A DNA stretch of 64,000 nucleotides from RGIG2041 sp045652745. GTDB taxonomy: Bacteria; Bacillota; Clostridia; UBA1381; UMGS1253. Position numbers and translations under genes: made by a program. Below are positions 1 through 8,945 of the stretch, one piece after another. The notes under the pieces are model-generated. The model saw only the letters and a list, made by a program, of their open reading frames with translations, searched no databases and was not told where the DNA came from. The stretch lies in assembly GCA_045652745.1 (NCBI GenBank), contig JAZRUW010000004.1, forward strand, positions 94,189 through 158,188, given 5' to 3'. How positions within the stretch are numbered: the stretch's first letter is position 1; every line of letters begins with the position of its first letter.

Positions 1-387
1 GTAAACGGAAATAAAATTAAATATGCCACTATTGGAGCTGGCCCAATTGAAGATAATTTAACGGCTATTTTTGGCGGGTATTTAGCAAGTGATAAGGATA
101 GAGATAAAGATAAAATCTTATCCATCAAAGAGGATCTGATTGATTTGAATATAACAAATCCGCAAACAATTTTAAACCTCTTTCGTTCTGCGGAGTATTT
201 TAAAACCAATCAAGCAAAGTATAATTTAGATTACGAATTTATGCCCATTGCGACAACAGACGGATACAATTCAAATTCATTTACCAAAGGCTTATTGAAG
301 GCAAACAATATACAAATTCCGCGAGAACCGCATCATAGTGTGCCGGGTTGGAATAAACCTGTGCCAAGTTCCTATTTCGGAAAGTGA
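1..387 (+). CDS. C-terminal part of a toxin-like secreted protein (5' end outside window)
   Basis: The frame is open from the first base to a TGA at 385-387, so this is the last 128 residues of a larger protein. The tail has a compact pattern: DGYNSNSFTKGLL, then a short proline-containing spacer, then PGWNKPVPSSYFGK. From memory, NSNSF...GLL...PGW...P tails occur at the ends of Rhs-like and other polymorphic toxins, probably as a small hydrolase-like domain; I did not check this. A small membrane-anchored protein follows after 9 bases with a good ribosome site, as an immunity gene would. The AT-rich codon use differs from the his operon next door and suggests transfer. Function is inferred, not shown. 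Confidence 0.5.
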   Translation, partial: VNGNKIKYATIGAGPIEDNLTAIFGGYLASDKDRDKDKILSIKEDLIDLNITNPQTILNLFRSAEYFKTNQAKYNLDYEFMPIATTDGYNSNSFTKGLLKANNIQIPREPHHSVPGWNKPVPSSYFGK

Positions 388-396
388 GGAAAATAT

Positions 397-828
397 ATGA
401 AAAAAATTATATGTATTTTTGTGCCGATTCTTATCATGGCAGCACTGATTACGGTTGTAGGTTATGTAAATCTGTCAAGTCCTTTAATGCAGAACAAGGC
501 GCAGATTAAAAAAGAAAATGTTCAGGTAAGAGAATATGTTTTAAGTATACTTCCGCTTGGGACAGATATGGATACTGCACAGCAGATTATAACCAATCAC
601 CCCATCTGGGAAATAGATTTGGTATCGGAAGATCGTGGCTATGGAATCGGTACGGATTCACGTCCGTCCGGGTATGAAAAGGTTATGGTCGGCGAAAAAT
701 CTATACAAATTCATCTTGGCGAATACAAAGGCATACTTATGACGACAGGTGTTCTTGCTTTTTTAGGTTTTGACGAAAATGGAAAGTTAATTGATGTTGC
801 AGTAAGAAAAGACATTGATTCATTGTGA
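397..828 (+). CDS. Small membrane-anchored protein, possible immunity protein
   Basis: 143 residues. A lysine start and a hydrophobic stretch at about residues 4-25 form a signal anchor; there is no lipobox cysteine. The remaining ~115 residues are soluble and probably extracytoplasmic, with an alternating strand-like pattern toward the C-terminus (IQIHLGEYKGILMTTGVLAF). The start is an ATG preceded by TGAGGAAAATAT, 9 bases after the toxin-like gene. I do not recognise the family. Its place directly behind a toxin-like tail, and its exported topology, suggest an immunity or companion protein; this is inference. Confidence 0.6.
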   Translation: MKKIICIFVPILIMAALITVVGYVNLSSPLMQNKAQIKKENVQVREYVLSILPLGTDMDTAQQIITNHPIWEIDLVSEDRGYGIGTDSRPSGYEKVMVGEKSIQIHLGEYKGILMTTGVLAFLGFDENGKLIDVAVRKDIDSL

Positions 829-1211
829 TTTCTGCGAAGGTTTCATACGGCAATATTATTGTTATCAAAAAAGATACCATCCCGAAAAGCTTTTTGAAAA
901 GAATAGATTCTCTTCTATCGCTTGAATAACGATTTAAATTGGGACAATGGAATTTCCATTGTCCCAGTCCTATACCCGGACAACAAACCGGATTAGATTT
1001 ATATTTAAAAGAATGCGGAAAAGAAATAATTCTGTATAAACTCAAATAAATGAAGGAAAGCAGCGGGAAAACCATGGAGTTTTGCAGGTGCATATTTGCG
1101 GGCGGATGAAGGCATCCGCCCCTACGCATAATAATTACACCCCCGGCGTACACGAGTACGCCGAGGGTGAGGATGGTGCATGGCCGGGCATTTTTACCGA
1201 GCCAATCCCCC
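829..1211. repeat. Gene-free stretch with hairpin and dispersed palindromic repeats
   Basis: No credible gene. It holds a 27-base hairpin (940-966, TGGGACAATGGAA/TTTCCATTGTCCCA) that may end the upstream pair. At 1073-1120 there is one copy of the window's dispersed repeat: CATGGAGTTTTGC, then GTGCATATTTGCGGGCG, then the palindrome GGCGGATGAAGGCATCCGCC and CCCTAC. Another palindrome (CGGCGTACACGAGTACGCCG) lies near 1145-1164. The same modules recur in reverse order at 56690-56745 and 51298-51390. Confidence 0.6.
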
Positions 1212-1862
1212 TTAGTTGGTCATTTTTTCCTGCTTTACCTTATGGTCTATCACATGACGGCTTGCAAGCTCGCGGTGAATGTCCTCGAGCGAAATGCCCA
1301 TTTCAATCATCAAAACCATTACATGATATGCAAGGTCTGCAATTTCGTAGACGGTTTCTTTTTTATCGTCTGCTTTACCGGCAATGATGACCTCAGTACA
1401 CTCCTCGCCGACCTTCTTTAAAATCTTGTCGATACCTTTTTCAAACAGGTAGGTCGTATACGAACCCTCCTTTTTTTCAATCTTTCTGCCGATGAGCATT
1501 TGCATCAGGCTTTCGAGTGAAAACTCGTGCAAATCCTCGCTTTCCCAAACCGGATTGGTAAAGCACGAATCCGTACCCTTGTGGCAGGCAGGGCCGGTCT
1601 TTTCCACTACAACGACGAGTGCATCGTTGTCACAGTCCGCGGTAATGGAAACAATATTTTGCACGTTACCGCTCGTTTCTCCCTTGCGCCAAAGCTCCTG
1701 ACGGGAACGGCTCCAGAAGCAAGTTCTGCCCTCTTTCATCGAAATTTCAAGGCTCTCTTTGTTCATATAGGCCACCGTAAGCACCTTTTTGGTTACGGCA
1801 TCCACCACAACAGCGGGAATTAAACCCTTTTCGTCAAATTTCAGTTCGTTTATGTTCAGCAT
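1212..1862 (-). CDS. hisIE: Bifunctional phosphoribosyl-AMP cyclohydrolase / phosphoribosyl-ATP pyrophosphatase
   Basis: 216 residues, the usual length of the HisI-HisE fusion; it catalyses steps 2 and 3 of histidine synthesis in the cytoplasm. The N-terminal HisI domain (about 1-110) shows CFWSRSRQELWRKGETSGN and the metal-binding run with CDND...GPACHKGTDSCF. The C-terminal HisE domain (about 115-210) shows the helical pyrophosphatase motif KVGEECTEVIIAGK. It is the last gene of the his operon, 13 bases after hisF. No obvious terminator was found directly after it. Confidence 0.97.
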   Translation of the reverse strand: MLNINELKFDEKGLIPAVVVDAVTKKVLTVAYMNKESLEISMKEGRTCFWSRSRQELWRKGETSGNVQNIVSITADCDNDALVVVVEKTGPACHKGTDSCFTNPVWESEDLHEFSLESLMQMLIGRKIEKKEGSYTTYLFEKGIDKILKKVGEECTEVIIAGKADDKKETVYEIADLAYHVMVLMIEMGISLEDIHRELASRHVIDHKVKQEKMTN

Positions 1863-1875
1863 CTTTAACTCTCCC

Positions 1876-2634
1876 TTACAATCTCATGTTTACACCGCTT
1901 GCCTGCAGTTTTTCTTTCAAATCGGAAATCTTGACCTCACCGAAATGGAATATGGAAGCTGCAAGGCCTGCATCCACTTTTGGTAAAGTGTGAAACAGTT
2001 GCACAAAATCGTCGATGCAACCCGCACCGCCCGATGCGATGACAGGCACATCCACTGCGTTACACACGGCATCGAGCATTTCCAAGTCAAACCCCTGCTT
2101 TACGCCGTCGGTGTCAATGGAATTTAAAACAACCTCGCCTGCGCCGCTCTCGACACAGCGTTTAATCCACGCAAGCGCTTCCATGCCCGTGTTTTCGCGG
2201 CCGCCCTTGGCAAACACGCGAAATACGCCGTCCACACGCTTGACATCCGCGGAAATGACCACGCACTGGTCGCCGTAACGCTTTGCCGCCTCGTAAATCA
2301 AATCCGGATTTTTAATTGCGCCGGAATTGACGCTGACCTTATCTGCGCCGCATTTGAGCACGCGGTCAAAATCGTCTACGGTATTGATGCCGCCGCCGAC
2401 GGTGAGCGGAATAAAAATCGTTCGCGCCACCTCGCAGAGAATGTCGGTAAACAACGCTCTGCCTTCGGCCGATGCCGTGATGTCGTAAAACACCAGCTCA
2501 TCTGCGCCGTTGTCGCTATAGTATTTTGCAAGGCTGACCGGACCCGAAACATCGTTTAAGCCTTCAAAATTCACACCCTTGACCACGCGTCCGTTTTTCA
2601 CGTCCAGGCAAGGGATAATTCTCTTGGTTATCAT
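1876..2634 (-). CDS. hisF: Imidazole glycerol phosphate synthase, cyclase subunit HisF
   Basis: 252 residues, a full-length (beta/alpha)8 barrel. It cyclises PRFAR, using ammonia from HisH, to imidazole glycerol phosphate and AICAR. The N-terminal IIPCLDVKNGRVVKG carries the first catalytic Asp, VISADVKRVDG the second, and the phosphate sites GGGI and ASGGAG are present. Its ATG overlaps the hisA stop by 4 bases (ATGA), so translation is probably coupled. HisH, its partner, is two genes upstream. Confidence 0.98.
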   Translation of the reverse strand: MITKRIIPCLDVKNGRVVKGVNFEGLNDVSGPVSLAKYYSDNGADELVFYDITASAEGRALFTDILCEVARTIFIPLTVGGGINTVDDFDRVLKCGADKVSVNSGAIKNPDLIYEAAKRYGDQCVVISADVKRVDGVFRVFAKGGRENTGMEALAWIKRCVESGAGEVVLNSIDTDGVKQGFDLEMLDAVCNAVDVPVIASGGAGCIDDFVQLFHTLPKVDAGLAASIFHFGEVKISDLKEKLQASGVNMRL

Positions 2635-3344
2635 TTTGCCACCTCAATTGCCTCTTTTAAATCTATCGCCTTTGTATAATACGCTTTGCCGATAATTGCG
2701 CCGTAAATGTTCAGGTCGGAAAGACGTTTGACATCTTCTATGCTCGACACACCGCCCGAGGCGACAATCTGCATATCAAATTTTTCACTCAGTTCTTTAT
2801 AGAGCGCATGGTTTGTGCCCATCATCGCGCCGTCTTTGGAAATGTCGGTGCAAATCAGCGTTTTTACACCAATCTCCTGCATCTTTTTGCAAAAATCGAA
2901 GCACTCATACTGACTTTTTTCAATCCAGCCTTTAATGGCTACATAGCCATCCTTAATATCCGCGCCGACGGCAATTTTGTCGCCGTACTTTTCCACCGCC
3001 GCACGAAGGAAGGCTTCATCCTCAACCGCCGCCGTGCCTAAAATCACGCGGTTGATGCCTGTGTTTATATATTTTTCAATCGTTTCCATACTGCGGATGC
3101 CGCCGCCGATTTCGGAAAACAAATCCGTAGTCTGTATAATCTTTTTTACCGTTTCCAGATTCGGCGTGTCGCCGTTTTTTGCGCCCTCCAAATCCACGAT
3201 ATGGATGTGCGTTGCGCCCTGCGCCTTAAAATCGAGCGCAATCTCCCACGGCTTGTCGCTGTAAACGGTCATTTGTGCATAATCGCCCTTAAACAGGCGC
3301 ACCGCCTTGCCGTCGTATAAATCTATTGCCGGAAAAATATGCAT
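2631..3344 (-). CDS. hisA: ProFAR isomerase HisA
   Basis: 237 residues, full length. It converts ProFAR to PRFAR (step 4), with a barrel homologous to HisF. The motif IFPAIDLYDGKAVRLFKGDY at the N-terminus carries the general-base Asp; the second half has the Asp of CTDISKDGAM and the phosphate loop ASGGVSS. The start lies 3 bases after the hisH stop and the end overlaps hisF by 4 bases. Confidence 0.98.
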   Translation of the reverse strand: MHIFPAIDLYDGKAVRLFKGDYAQMTVYSDKPWEIALDFKAQGATHIHIVDLEGAKNGDTPNLETVKKIIQTTDLFSEIGGGIRSMETIEKYINTGINRVILGTAAVEDEAFLRAAVEKYGDKIAVGADIKDGYVAIKGWIEKSQYECFDFCKKMQEIGVKTLICTDISKDGAMMGTNHALYKELSEKFDMQIVASGGVSSIEDVKRLSDLNIYGAIIGKAYYTKAIDLKEAIEVAK

Positions 3345-3347
3345 GCC

Positions 3348-3962
3348 TTACGCCTCCGTTTCACAAAATGCTCTCAAAATATTTAAGCCCACATTGCCGC
3401 TCTTTTCCGGATGAAACTGACAACCGTACACATTTTTATTTGCAACCGCCGCCGTCAAATCTGCGCCGTATTCCGCGGTAGCAATGACGCTTTCTTCGCA
3501 ATTTGCACCGTAGAACGAGTGGACAAAATACACGCTGTCGCCATCTTTCAAATAGCGGAACAGTTCATTTTCCTTGGTGAATTTCAGTGCATTCCAACCG
3601 ATATGCGGCACTTTTAAATTTTCGCCGATCACATCACGAATCGGACGGATTTCGCCCGAAATCAGGCCGAGGCCTTCGTGCTCGCCGTACTCAAAGCTTT
3701 TATCAAATAAAAGCTGCATGCCCAAACAGATGCCGAGCAGCGGCTTGCCCTTTTTGGCTTCGGCAATCACGACTTTGTCCAGACCGCTCTCACGCAGTTT
3801 TGCCGCCGCATCGCCAAACGCGCCGACGCCGGGCAATATAATTTTATCAGCGGCGCAAATCACATCTGCATCCCCCGTAACAACCGCCTCGGCACCGATG
3901 GCCGCCAGCGAGCTTTTTAAGGAAAACAGATTGCCCACGCCGTAATCTACAATCGCTACCAA
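3348..3962 (-). CDS. hisH: Imidazole glycerol phosphate synthase, glutamine amidotransferase subunit HisH
   Basis: 204 residues if started at the TTG at 3960-3962. I chose this start because the family begins with a short lead into AIVDYGVGNLFSL, because AAAGGAG lies about 10 bases upstream, and because an ATG further upstream would overlap hisB without a ribosome site. It is a class I amidotransferase supplying ammonia to HisF. The nucleophile sits in LLGICLGMQLLFD, and the His-Glu pair in CQFHPEKSG. The start follows the hisB stop by one base. Confidence 0.96.
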   Translation of the reverse strand: MVAIVDYGVGNLFSLKSSLAAIGAEAVVTGDADVICAADKIILPGVGAFGDAAAKLRESGLDKVVIAEAKKGKPLLGICLGMQLLFDKSFEYGEHEGLGLISGEIRPIRDVIGENLKVPHIGWNALKFTKENELFRYLKDGDSVYFVHSFYGANCEESVIATAEYGADLTAAVANKNVYGCQFHPEKSGNVGLNILRAFCETEA

Positions 3963-3963
3963 A

Positions 3964-4554
3964 TTAAAGCACTCCTTTAGTGGACGGAATTTCATTTGCC
4001 GCGTCCGCATCAATTTTCACCGCGGCGCGCAGACTACGCGCAACCGACTTAAACGCACCCTCAATGATGTGGTGTGTGTTCGTGCCGGCCATCTGCTTGA
4101 TGTGCAGAGTCAACTGTGCGTTGCGCACAAAGCCGAGCCAAAATTCTTCCACAAGCTCGGTATCAAACGTGCCGACCTTTGCCGCCTGAAGCTCTAAGCC
4201 GTAGGCCAGATAACTTCTGCCCGAAAAATCCACCGCCGACAAAACAAGCGCCTCATCCATCGGGAGAATCATACTGCCGTAGCGCACGATGCCGCGTTTT
4301 TCGCCGAGCGCCTCGGCAAACGCGCTGCCTAAGCAAATGCCGACGTCCTCTGCCGTGTGGTGGTCGTCTACGTAGGTGTCCCCCTTGCAGACAAGCGTCA
4401 AATCAAAACGGCCGTGCTTGGCAAACAGCGTCAGCATATGGTCTAAAAATCCGCACCCCGTGTCAATTTCACTTTTGCCCGTACCGTCGATATTGAGCTT
4501 CAATGCAATATCTGTTTCCGCCGTTTTGCGGTTGATTTCACTTGTTCGAAGCAT
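3964..4554 (-). CDS. hisB: Imidazoleglycerol-phosphate dehydratase HisB
   Basis: 196 residues, the monofunctional enzyme without the phosphatase domain found in enterobacteria. Manganese-binding motifs are intact: DTGCGFLDHMLTLFAKHG, DDHHTAEDVGICLG and GTNTHHIIEGAFKSVARSLR. It catalyses step 6. No histidinol-phosphate phosphatase gene is in the operon, so that step must be encoded elsewhere. It starts 3 bases after hisC stops and is followed almost immediately by hisH. Confidence 0.98.
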   Translation of the reverse strand: MLRTSEINRKTAETDIALKLNIDGTGKSEIDTGCGFLDHMLTLFAKHGRFDLTLVCKGDTYVDDHHTAEDVGICLGSAFAEALGEKRGIVRYGSMILPMDEALVLSAVDFSGRSYLAYGLELQAAKVGTFDTELVEEFWLGFVRNAQLTLHIKQMAGTNTHHIIEGAFKSVARSLRAAVKIDADAANEIPSTKGVL

Positions 4555-4557
4555 TTT

Positions 4558-5619
4558 TTATCCCTCCAAAATATTCTTGATTTCGCAAATGAGCGTTTCC
4601 ATCTGCTCTCTTGTGCCGATGCTGATGCGGTTATATTCGCAAATCTCTTTTTTAGAGAAATGGCGCACCAGAATACCGGCATCCTTTAATTTCAGATACA
4701 ATTCTTCGCCGCCGATTTTTTCGTGCTTGGCAAAGACAAAGTTTGTTTTGCTGTCGAGTACCGTAAACCCCAGATTGCGCAGCGCCGCCGTAGTATATTC
4801 GCGGTTTTCGATAATGGTTTTGCAGTTTTGCATATTGTATTCATCATCTTCGATGCATCCGAGACCTGCCGCCTGCGTACAGGAATTGACATTGTACGGA
4901 TTTGTCGAATATTTAATCGTATTCAAATCTGCAATCAATGCTTTATTGCCTACGCCGAACCCCAAACGCGCACCCGCCATCGAACGGGATTTGGAAAACG
5001 TCTGCGTGACGAGCAGGTTATCGTATTTGGAAATCAAATCCACACAGCTCTCGCCGCCGAAATCCACATACGCCTCATCGACTATGATAACATTGTTCGG
5101 ATTACTTTCGATAATCTTCACAATATCCGACTTGGGAAGTGCAATGCCCGTCGGTGCGTTCGGATTGGCAATCACAATCGTTTTGTTGATGCCGATGTAA
5201 TCGTTTACATCAATGGTAAAATCACTTTTGAGCGGTATTTCTTCATAGGCAATACCATTCAGTTGTGCAAACACCGGATAAAAACCGTAGGTTATATTTG
5301 CAAAGGCGACCGGATGCTCCTTATCGCAAAATGCCATAAATGCGAAATTTAAGATTTCATCCGAGCCGTTGGTTAAAAGCACTTCATCAAACTCCACACC
5401 CAACCGGTCTGCCACCGCCTGCGTCAGCTTTTTTGCCGTCGGGTCGCAGTAAAGCTGCAAATTCTTTGCTGCCTCCGCCGCATACGCTTGCGCTTTCGCG
5501 CTCGGCGGAAACGGCGATTCATTGGTATTTAATTTAATATAACTTTTTCTTTGCGTGGGCTGTTCGCCCGGCGTATACGCCTCCAGCTTATCTAAGCGCG
5601 CGCTGAAAAATCTGCTCAT
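4558..5619 (-). CDS. hisC: Histidinol-phosphate aminotransferase HisC
   Basis: 353 residues, a PLP-dependent fold-type I aminotransferase (step 7). The PLP lysine is in TQTFSKSRSMAGARLGFG; NPNAPTG and DEAYVDF are also present. I chose the ATG at 5619. A GTG three codons earlier (5628) overlaps the hisD stop as GTGA, but it abuts the GGAGGA ribosome site, whereas the ATG sits about 9 bases from it. The GGAGGA itself lies in the last codons of hisD. Confidence 0.96.
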   Translation of the reverse strand: MSRFFSARLDKLEAYTPGEQPTQRKSYIKLNTNESPFPPSAKAQAYAAEAAKNLQLYCDPTAKKLTQAVADRLGVEFDEVLLTNGSDEILNFAFMAFCDKEHPVAFANITYGFYPVFAQLNGIAYEEIPLKSDFTIDVNDYIGINKTIVIANPNAPTGIALPKSDIVKIIESNPNNVIIVDEAYVDFGGESCVDLISKYDNLLVTQTFSKSRSMAGARLGFGVGNKALIADLNTIKYSTNPYNVNSCTQAAGLGCIEDDEYNMQNCKTIIENREYTTAALRNLGFTVLDSKTNFVFAKHEKIGGEELYLKLKDAGILVRHFSKKEICEYNRISIGTREQMETLICEIKNILEG

Positions 5620-5624
5620 ATAGG

Positions 5625-6899
5625 TCACTCCTCCAAACGGACGGTTGCACTCTTTGCGTGCGCCGTCAGCCCCTCTTTTTCCGCAAAGTAGGCCACGTCA
5701 TTTGCTACGCGCGCAAGCGCATCCTTGGTGTAGTAGGTATACTGTGTCTTTTTTACAAAATCATCTACCGAGAGCGGACTGGAAAACTTCGCCGTACCGC
5801 AGGTCGGCAGCGTATGGTTCGGACCGGCAAAGTAGTCGCCGAGCGCCTCCGGGCAATTTCTGCCCATAAAAATCGAACCGGCATGACGAATGGCATCCAA
5901 ATAGTCAAACGGATTGTCCACACAAAGTTCCAGATGCTCCGGTGCAATATCGTTGGTAATCTCAATGGCGCGCATCAAGGTGTCTGCCACAATGATTTTG
6001 CCGTTGGTATCTATAGAAACTCTTGCAATTTCCGCACGGGAAAGCAAAGGAATCTGCACTTCGAGCTCGGCTTGCACCGCTTTTGCCAAATCCATGCTGT
6101 CCGTCACAAGCACCGCACTTGCCATCTTGTCGTGCTCTGCCTGCGACAAAAGGTCGGCCGCCACGTGCTTTGGGTTTGCCTTGCCGTCCGCAAGTACCAA
6201 AATCTCGCTCGGACCCGCAATCATATCAATGGAAACCGCGCCGAACACCTGCTTTTTGGCTTCTGCCACATAGGCATTGCCCGGGCCGACAATCTTGTCC
6301 ACTTTCGGCACGCTTTGTGTACCGTACGCCAGCGCCGCAATTGCCTGCGCGCCGCCCAGTTTAAAGATTTTATCCACACCGGCAATGGAAGCCGCCGCCA
6401 GAATTACAGGGTTGATTTTGCCGTCCTTGCCCGGCGGCGAAACCATAACCACTTCGCGCACACCTGCAATCTTTGCAGGAATCGCATCCATCAGAACTGT
6501 GGACGGATAAGCCGCTGTACCACCCGGCACATACAGCCCTGCGCGGTCGACCGGTATTACTTTTTGGCCGATGATGATGCCGTCTTCATCATTGATAATA
6601 AAACTCGTTCTGACCTGCTTTTCGTGAAACTTTCGGATATTCGCCGCCGCTTTTTCCAGAATTTCCAGAAACTTTGGTTCTACCGACGCGCGCGCCTCTT
6701 CAATTTCTTCCTTGCTTACTGCAAGCGTGTCCAATTTTGCGCCGTCAAATTTTTCGCAGTAGGCAAAAAGCGCCTTGTCGCCGTTTAAGCGCACATTCTT
6801 TATGATGTCAGCCACCGTCTGTTCCACGCCGCCGCTCGAAGTCGAACGGATGAAAATTTCGCTGTGGTCAATTTCGGCATATTTTAAAATTCGAATCAT
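5625..6899 (-). CDS. hisD: Histidinol dehydrogenase HisD
   Basis: 424 residues, full length. It is the zinc- and NAD-dependent enzyme that oxidises histidinol to histidine in two steps. The signature IDMIAGPSEILVLAD, the zinc-site run SQAEHD and the catalytic Glu-His of NDIAPEHLEL are all visible. Its ATG overlaps the hisG stop by 4 bases (ATGA). Confidence 0.98.
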   Translation of the reverse strand: MIRILKYAEIDHSEIFIRSTSSGGVEQTVADIIKNVRLNGDKALFAYCEKFDGAKLDTLAVSKEEIEEARASVEPKFLEILEKAAANIRKFHEKQVRTSFIINDEDGIIIGQKVIPVDRAGLYVPGGTAAYPSTVLMDAIPAKIAGVREVVMVSPPGKDGKINPVILAAASIAGVDKIFKLGGAQAIAALAYGTQSVPKVDKIVGPGNAYVAEAKKQVFGAVSIDMIAGPSEILVLADGKANPKHVAADLLSQAEHDKMASAVLVTDSMDLAKAVQAELEVQIPLLSRAEIARVSIDTNGKIIVADTLMRAIEITNDIAPEHLELCVDNPFDYLDAIRHAGSIFMGRNCPEALGDYFAGPNHTLPTCGTAKFSSPLSVDDFVKKTQYTYYTKDALARVANDVAYFAEKEGLTAHAKSATVRLEE

Positions 6900-7525
6900 T
6901 TGTCTGCCTCCACCTGTGCGCCGAGCGAATCAATAATCTGCTGCATCAGCGCATTTTTAAACTTAAAACTCGGTTTGTTTGCAATCAGCCTTGCGCTGAT
7001 GGGCATAATCGTTTCAAACACCTCTAAATCGTTTTCCTTTAACGTCGTACCCGTTTCCACGATATCGACAATCACATCGGAAAGCCCCAAAATCGGCGCA
7101 ATCTCAATCGAGCCGTTTAAGTGGATAATATCAATATCTCTGCCCTGCGCGGCATAGTAGGTTTTTGCGATATTGGTAAATTTCGTCGCCACGCGCAAAG
7201 TTTTTTCCGTATTGTCACGAAATCCCTTTTTTGCGGCAACCGCCATACGGCACTTGCCCAAGTCGAGGTCTAAAAGCTCATACACATCCGGCATATACTC
7301 TGCCAGAATATCCTTGCCCGCTACGCCGATATCCGCCGCGCCGCGCTCTACATAGATGGCTACATCCGACGGTTTTACCCAAAAATAGCGCACCTGCTTT
7401 TCTTCGTTTTCAAAAATCAGTTTGCGTCCCGGTTCATGGATGGCGGGACATTCAAAACCTGCCTTTTCAAACATGGCATATACCTTTTCGCCCAGTCTGC
7501 CCTTCGGCAAGGCGATGTTAAGCAT
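6896..7525 (-). CDS. hisG: ATP phosphoribosyltransferase, short form HisG
   Basis: 209 residues: the short HisG form, which lacks the C-terminal ACT-like allosteric domain and needs HisZ for activity and feedback control. It begins MLNIALPKGRLG, the normal family start, at the ATG of 7525; a TTG at 7534 is an alternative with poorer spacing. The PRPP-binding region is DVIVDIVETGTTLKEN. It catalyses the committed step of the pathway. The start lies inside the end of hisZ, so the two subunits are translationally coupled. Confidence 0.97.
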   Translation of the reverse strand: MLNIALPKGRLGEKVYAMFEKAGFECPAIHEPGRKLIFENEEKQVRYFWVKPSDVAIYVERGAADIGVAGKDILAEYMPDVYELLDLDLGKCRMAVAAKKGFRDNTEKTLRVATKFTNIAKTYYAAQGRDIDIIHLNGSIEIAPILGLSDVIVDIVETGTTLKENDLEVFETIMPISARLIANKPSFKFKNALMQQIIDSLGAQVEADK

Positions 7526-8636
7526 TGTTTTCAAGAATCTCCAGTCCCTTCTCCTGCAATTTTAAAAGCTGTTTGTACTGCAATTTTTCCGGAAGCGCCG
7601 CCGTAGCCAGCACGCGCTTACCGCCTGCGGTCATCAAACGCACCGCCGCGCCGATGGCGCTCACATCCGCGCCCTCGTCGTATAAAATTACGGCATCCAC
7701 GTCGTATTTTTTCTCCTCCGCTCTCAAACGTTCGAGCAAATCAAGATACACCGCAAAACCGATGGCGTGTGATTTTCTGCCCATCTTCTGCATCAGTTTG
7801 TCATACGCACCGCCCGACAAAATACCGGTCGGAATGCCCTCTACAAAGCCGCAGAACACGATGCCGTTGTAGTAATTCTGGTTATTGAGCACCGAAAAGT
7901 CCACATAGACATTTTTCTCGCACCCGTTGTCTTTTAAAAACTCTGCCATCCGTGCAAGTTGGTCAATCGCCGCGCTCATTTTTTCGCTGACAGAAAGCGG
8001 TTTTAAACTATCTAACACATCCGTCAGTTTGCCGTATGTGGAGGCAAGCGTCTTTAAAAGCGTGGCATCTGCACCGATTTCACTGCAAAGCGCATCAATA
8101 CCGTGCAAATTCTTTTCGCCGATTTTCTCCAAAAGCGCCTTTTCCAGTTCACCGTCTGCGCCGATGGCACAAATGGCCTCGGACACGATGTCCATATGCG
8201 ATACATCCAAAATGTAGCTAGGCGAAATGTGCGCCAGACTCTGCGCCGCAAGCATCACGGTTTCAAAAATGCAGTAATCGTCAATCGCGCCGATGCACTC
8301 CAAGCCCACCTGCATAATTTCCTGAAAAGCATTGTTTTTCTTGGACACACGGTAGACGTTTTCGTTATAATACACTTTCTGCACACCGCCCGGCACGTCC
8401 TTGCCGTTTTTGATAATGGACAGGGTGACGTCCGGCTTTAAGGCAAGCAATTTACCGTCCGTGTCCGTAAAGGTGATGATGTTATCCGACACGAGGTAGT
8501 CTTTGTTTCGCACATACAAATCGTACGCTTCAAACTTACTCATTTTATACTGCGTATACCCATACAGACTGTAGAGTGCACGCAAATCAAAAATGGCTTT
8601 TTCTTCGTTCTTGAGCACATTGCGATTCAGTTCCAT
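7518..8636 (-). CDS. hisZ: ATP phosphoribosyltransferase regulatory subunit HisZ
   Basis: 372 residues, a paralogue of histidyl-tRNA synthetase without tRNA charging. The class II synthetase-like core is seen in TDTDGKLLALKPDVTLSI (motif 2 region), SGGAYDKLM and GFAVYLDLL. It forms a hetero-oligomer with short HisG, encoded next. Its ATG overlaps the yerC stop by one base (TAATG). The C-terminal ~80 residues resemble an anticodon-binding-like domain. Confidence 0.95.
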   Translation of the reverse strand: MELNRNVLKNEEKAIFDLRALYSLYGYTQYKMSKFEAYDLYVRNKDYLVSDNIITFTDTDGKLLALKPDVTLSIIKNGKDVPGGVQKVYYNENVYRVSKKNNAFQEIMQVGLECIGAIDDYCIFETVMLAAQSLAHISPSYILDVSHMDIVSEAICAIGADGELEKALLEKIGEKNLHGIDALCSEIGADATLLKTLASTYGKLTDVLDSLKPLSVSEKMSAAIDQLARMAEFLKDNGCEKNVYVDFSVLNNQNYYNGIVFCGFVEGIPTGILSGGAYDKLMQKMGRKSHAIGFAVYLDLLERLRAEEKKYDVDAVILYDEGADVSAIGAAVRLMTAGGKRVLATAALPEKLQYKQLLKLQEKGLEILENNA

Positions 8637-8926
8637 TATTTTTCCTCCTTCAGACGTTCCAACGCTGTCTTATAGCCGTCATTTCCGTAAATCAGGCATT
8701 TGTTGACACGGCTGATGGTCGCCGTGCTCGCACCCGTCTTTTTGGAAATCTCCAGATAACTGATGTTCTGACTCAACAGCTCCGCAACCTCCAAGCGCTG
8801 GGAAATATCCTGAATTTCCTTGATGGTGCAGATGTCTTCAAAAAAGTTAGAGCACTCTTCTAAATTCTGTAAATTCAAAATCGCCTGAAACAGGCGTTTT
8901 GTTGCCTCTGTATCCAAATGTTTCAT
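8636..8926 (-). CDS. yerC: TrpR-family YerC/HisR-type transcriptional regulator
   Basis: 96 residues, the YerC/YecD family with a TrpR-like helix-turn-helix (about residues 55-75, YLEISKKTGASTATISRVNK). In Firmicutes this family has been proposed as the repressor of histidine genes (called HisR). Here it is the first gene of the his operon. A perfect TTTAGC-N2-GCTAAA palindrome lies in the spacer of its own promoter, so self-repression in response to histidine is a strong inference. The start is the ATG at 8926 with GGAG 10 bases upstream; a GTG directly before it is also possible. Confidence 0.9.
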   Translation of the reverse strand: MKHLDTEATKRLFQAILNLQNLEECSNFFEDICTIKEIQDISQRLEVAELLSQNISYLEISKKTGASTATISRVNKCLIYGNDGYKTALERLKEEK

Positions 8927-8945
8927 CACCGTACATCTCCTTCAA

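Noticed and set aside
4376..5200. 274-codon open frame opposite hisB/hisC
   Set aside because: Fully overlaps two certain his genes on the other strand; no ribosome site.
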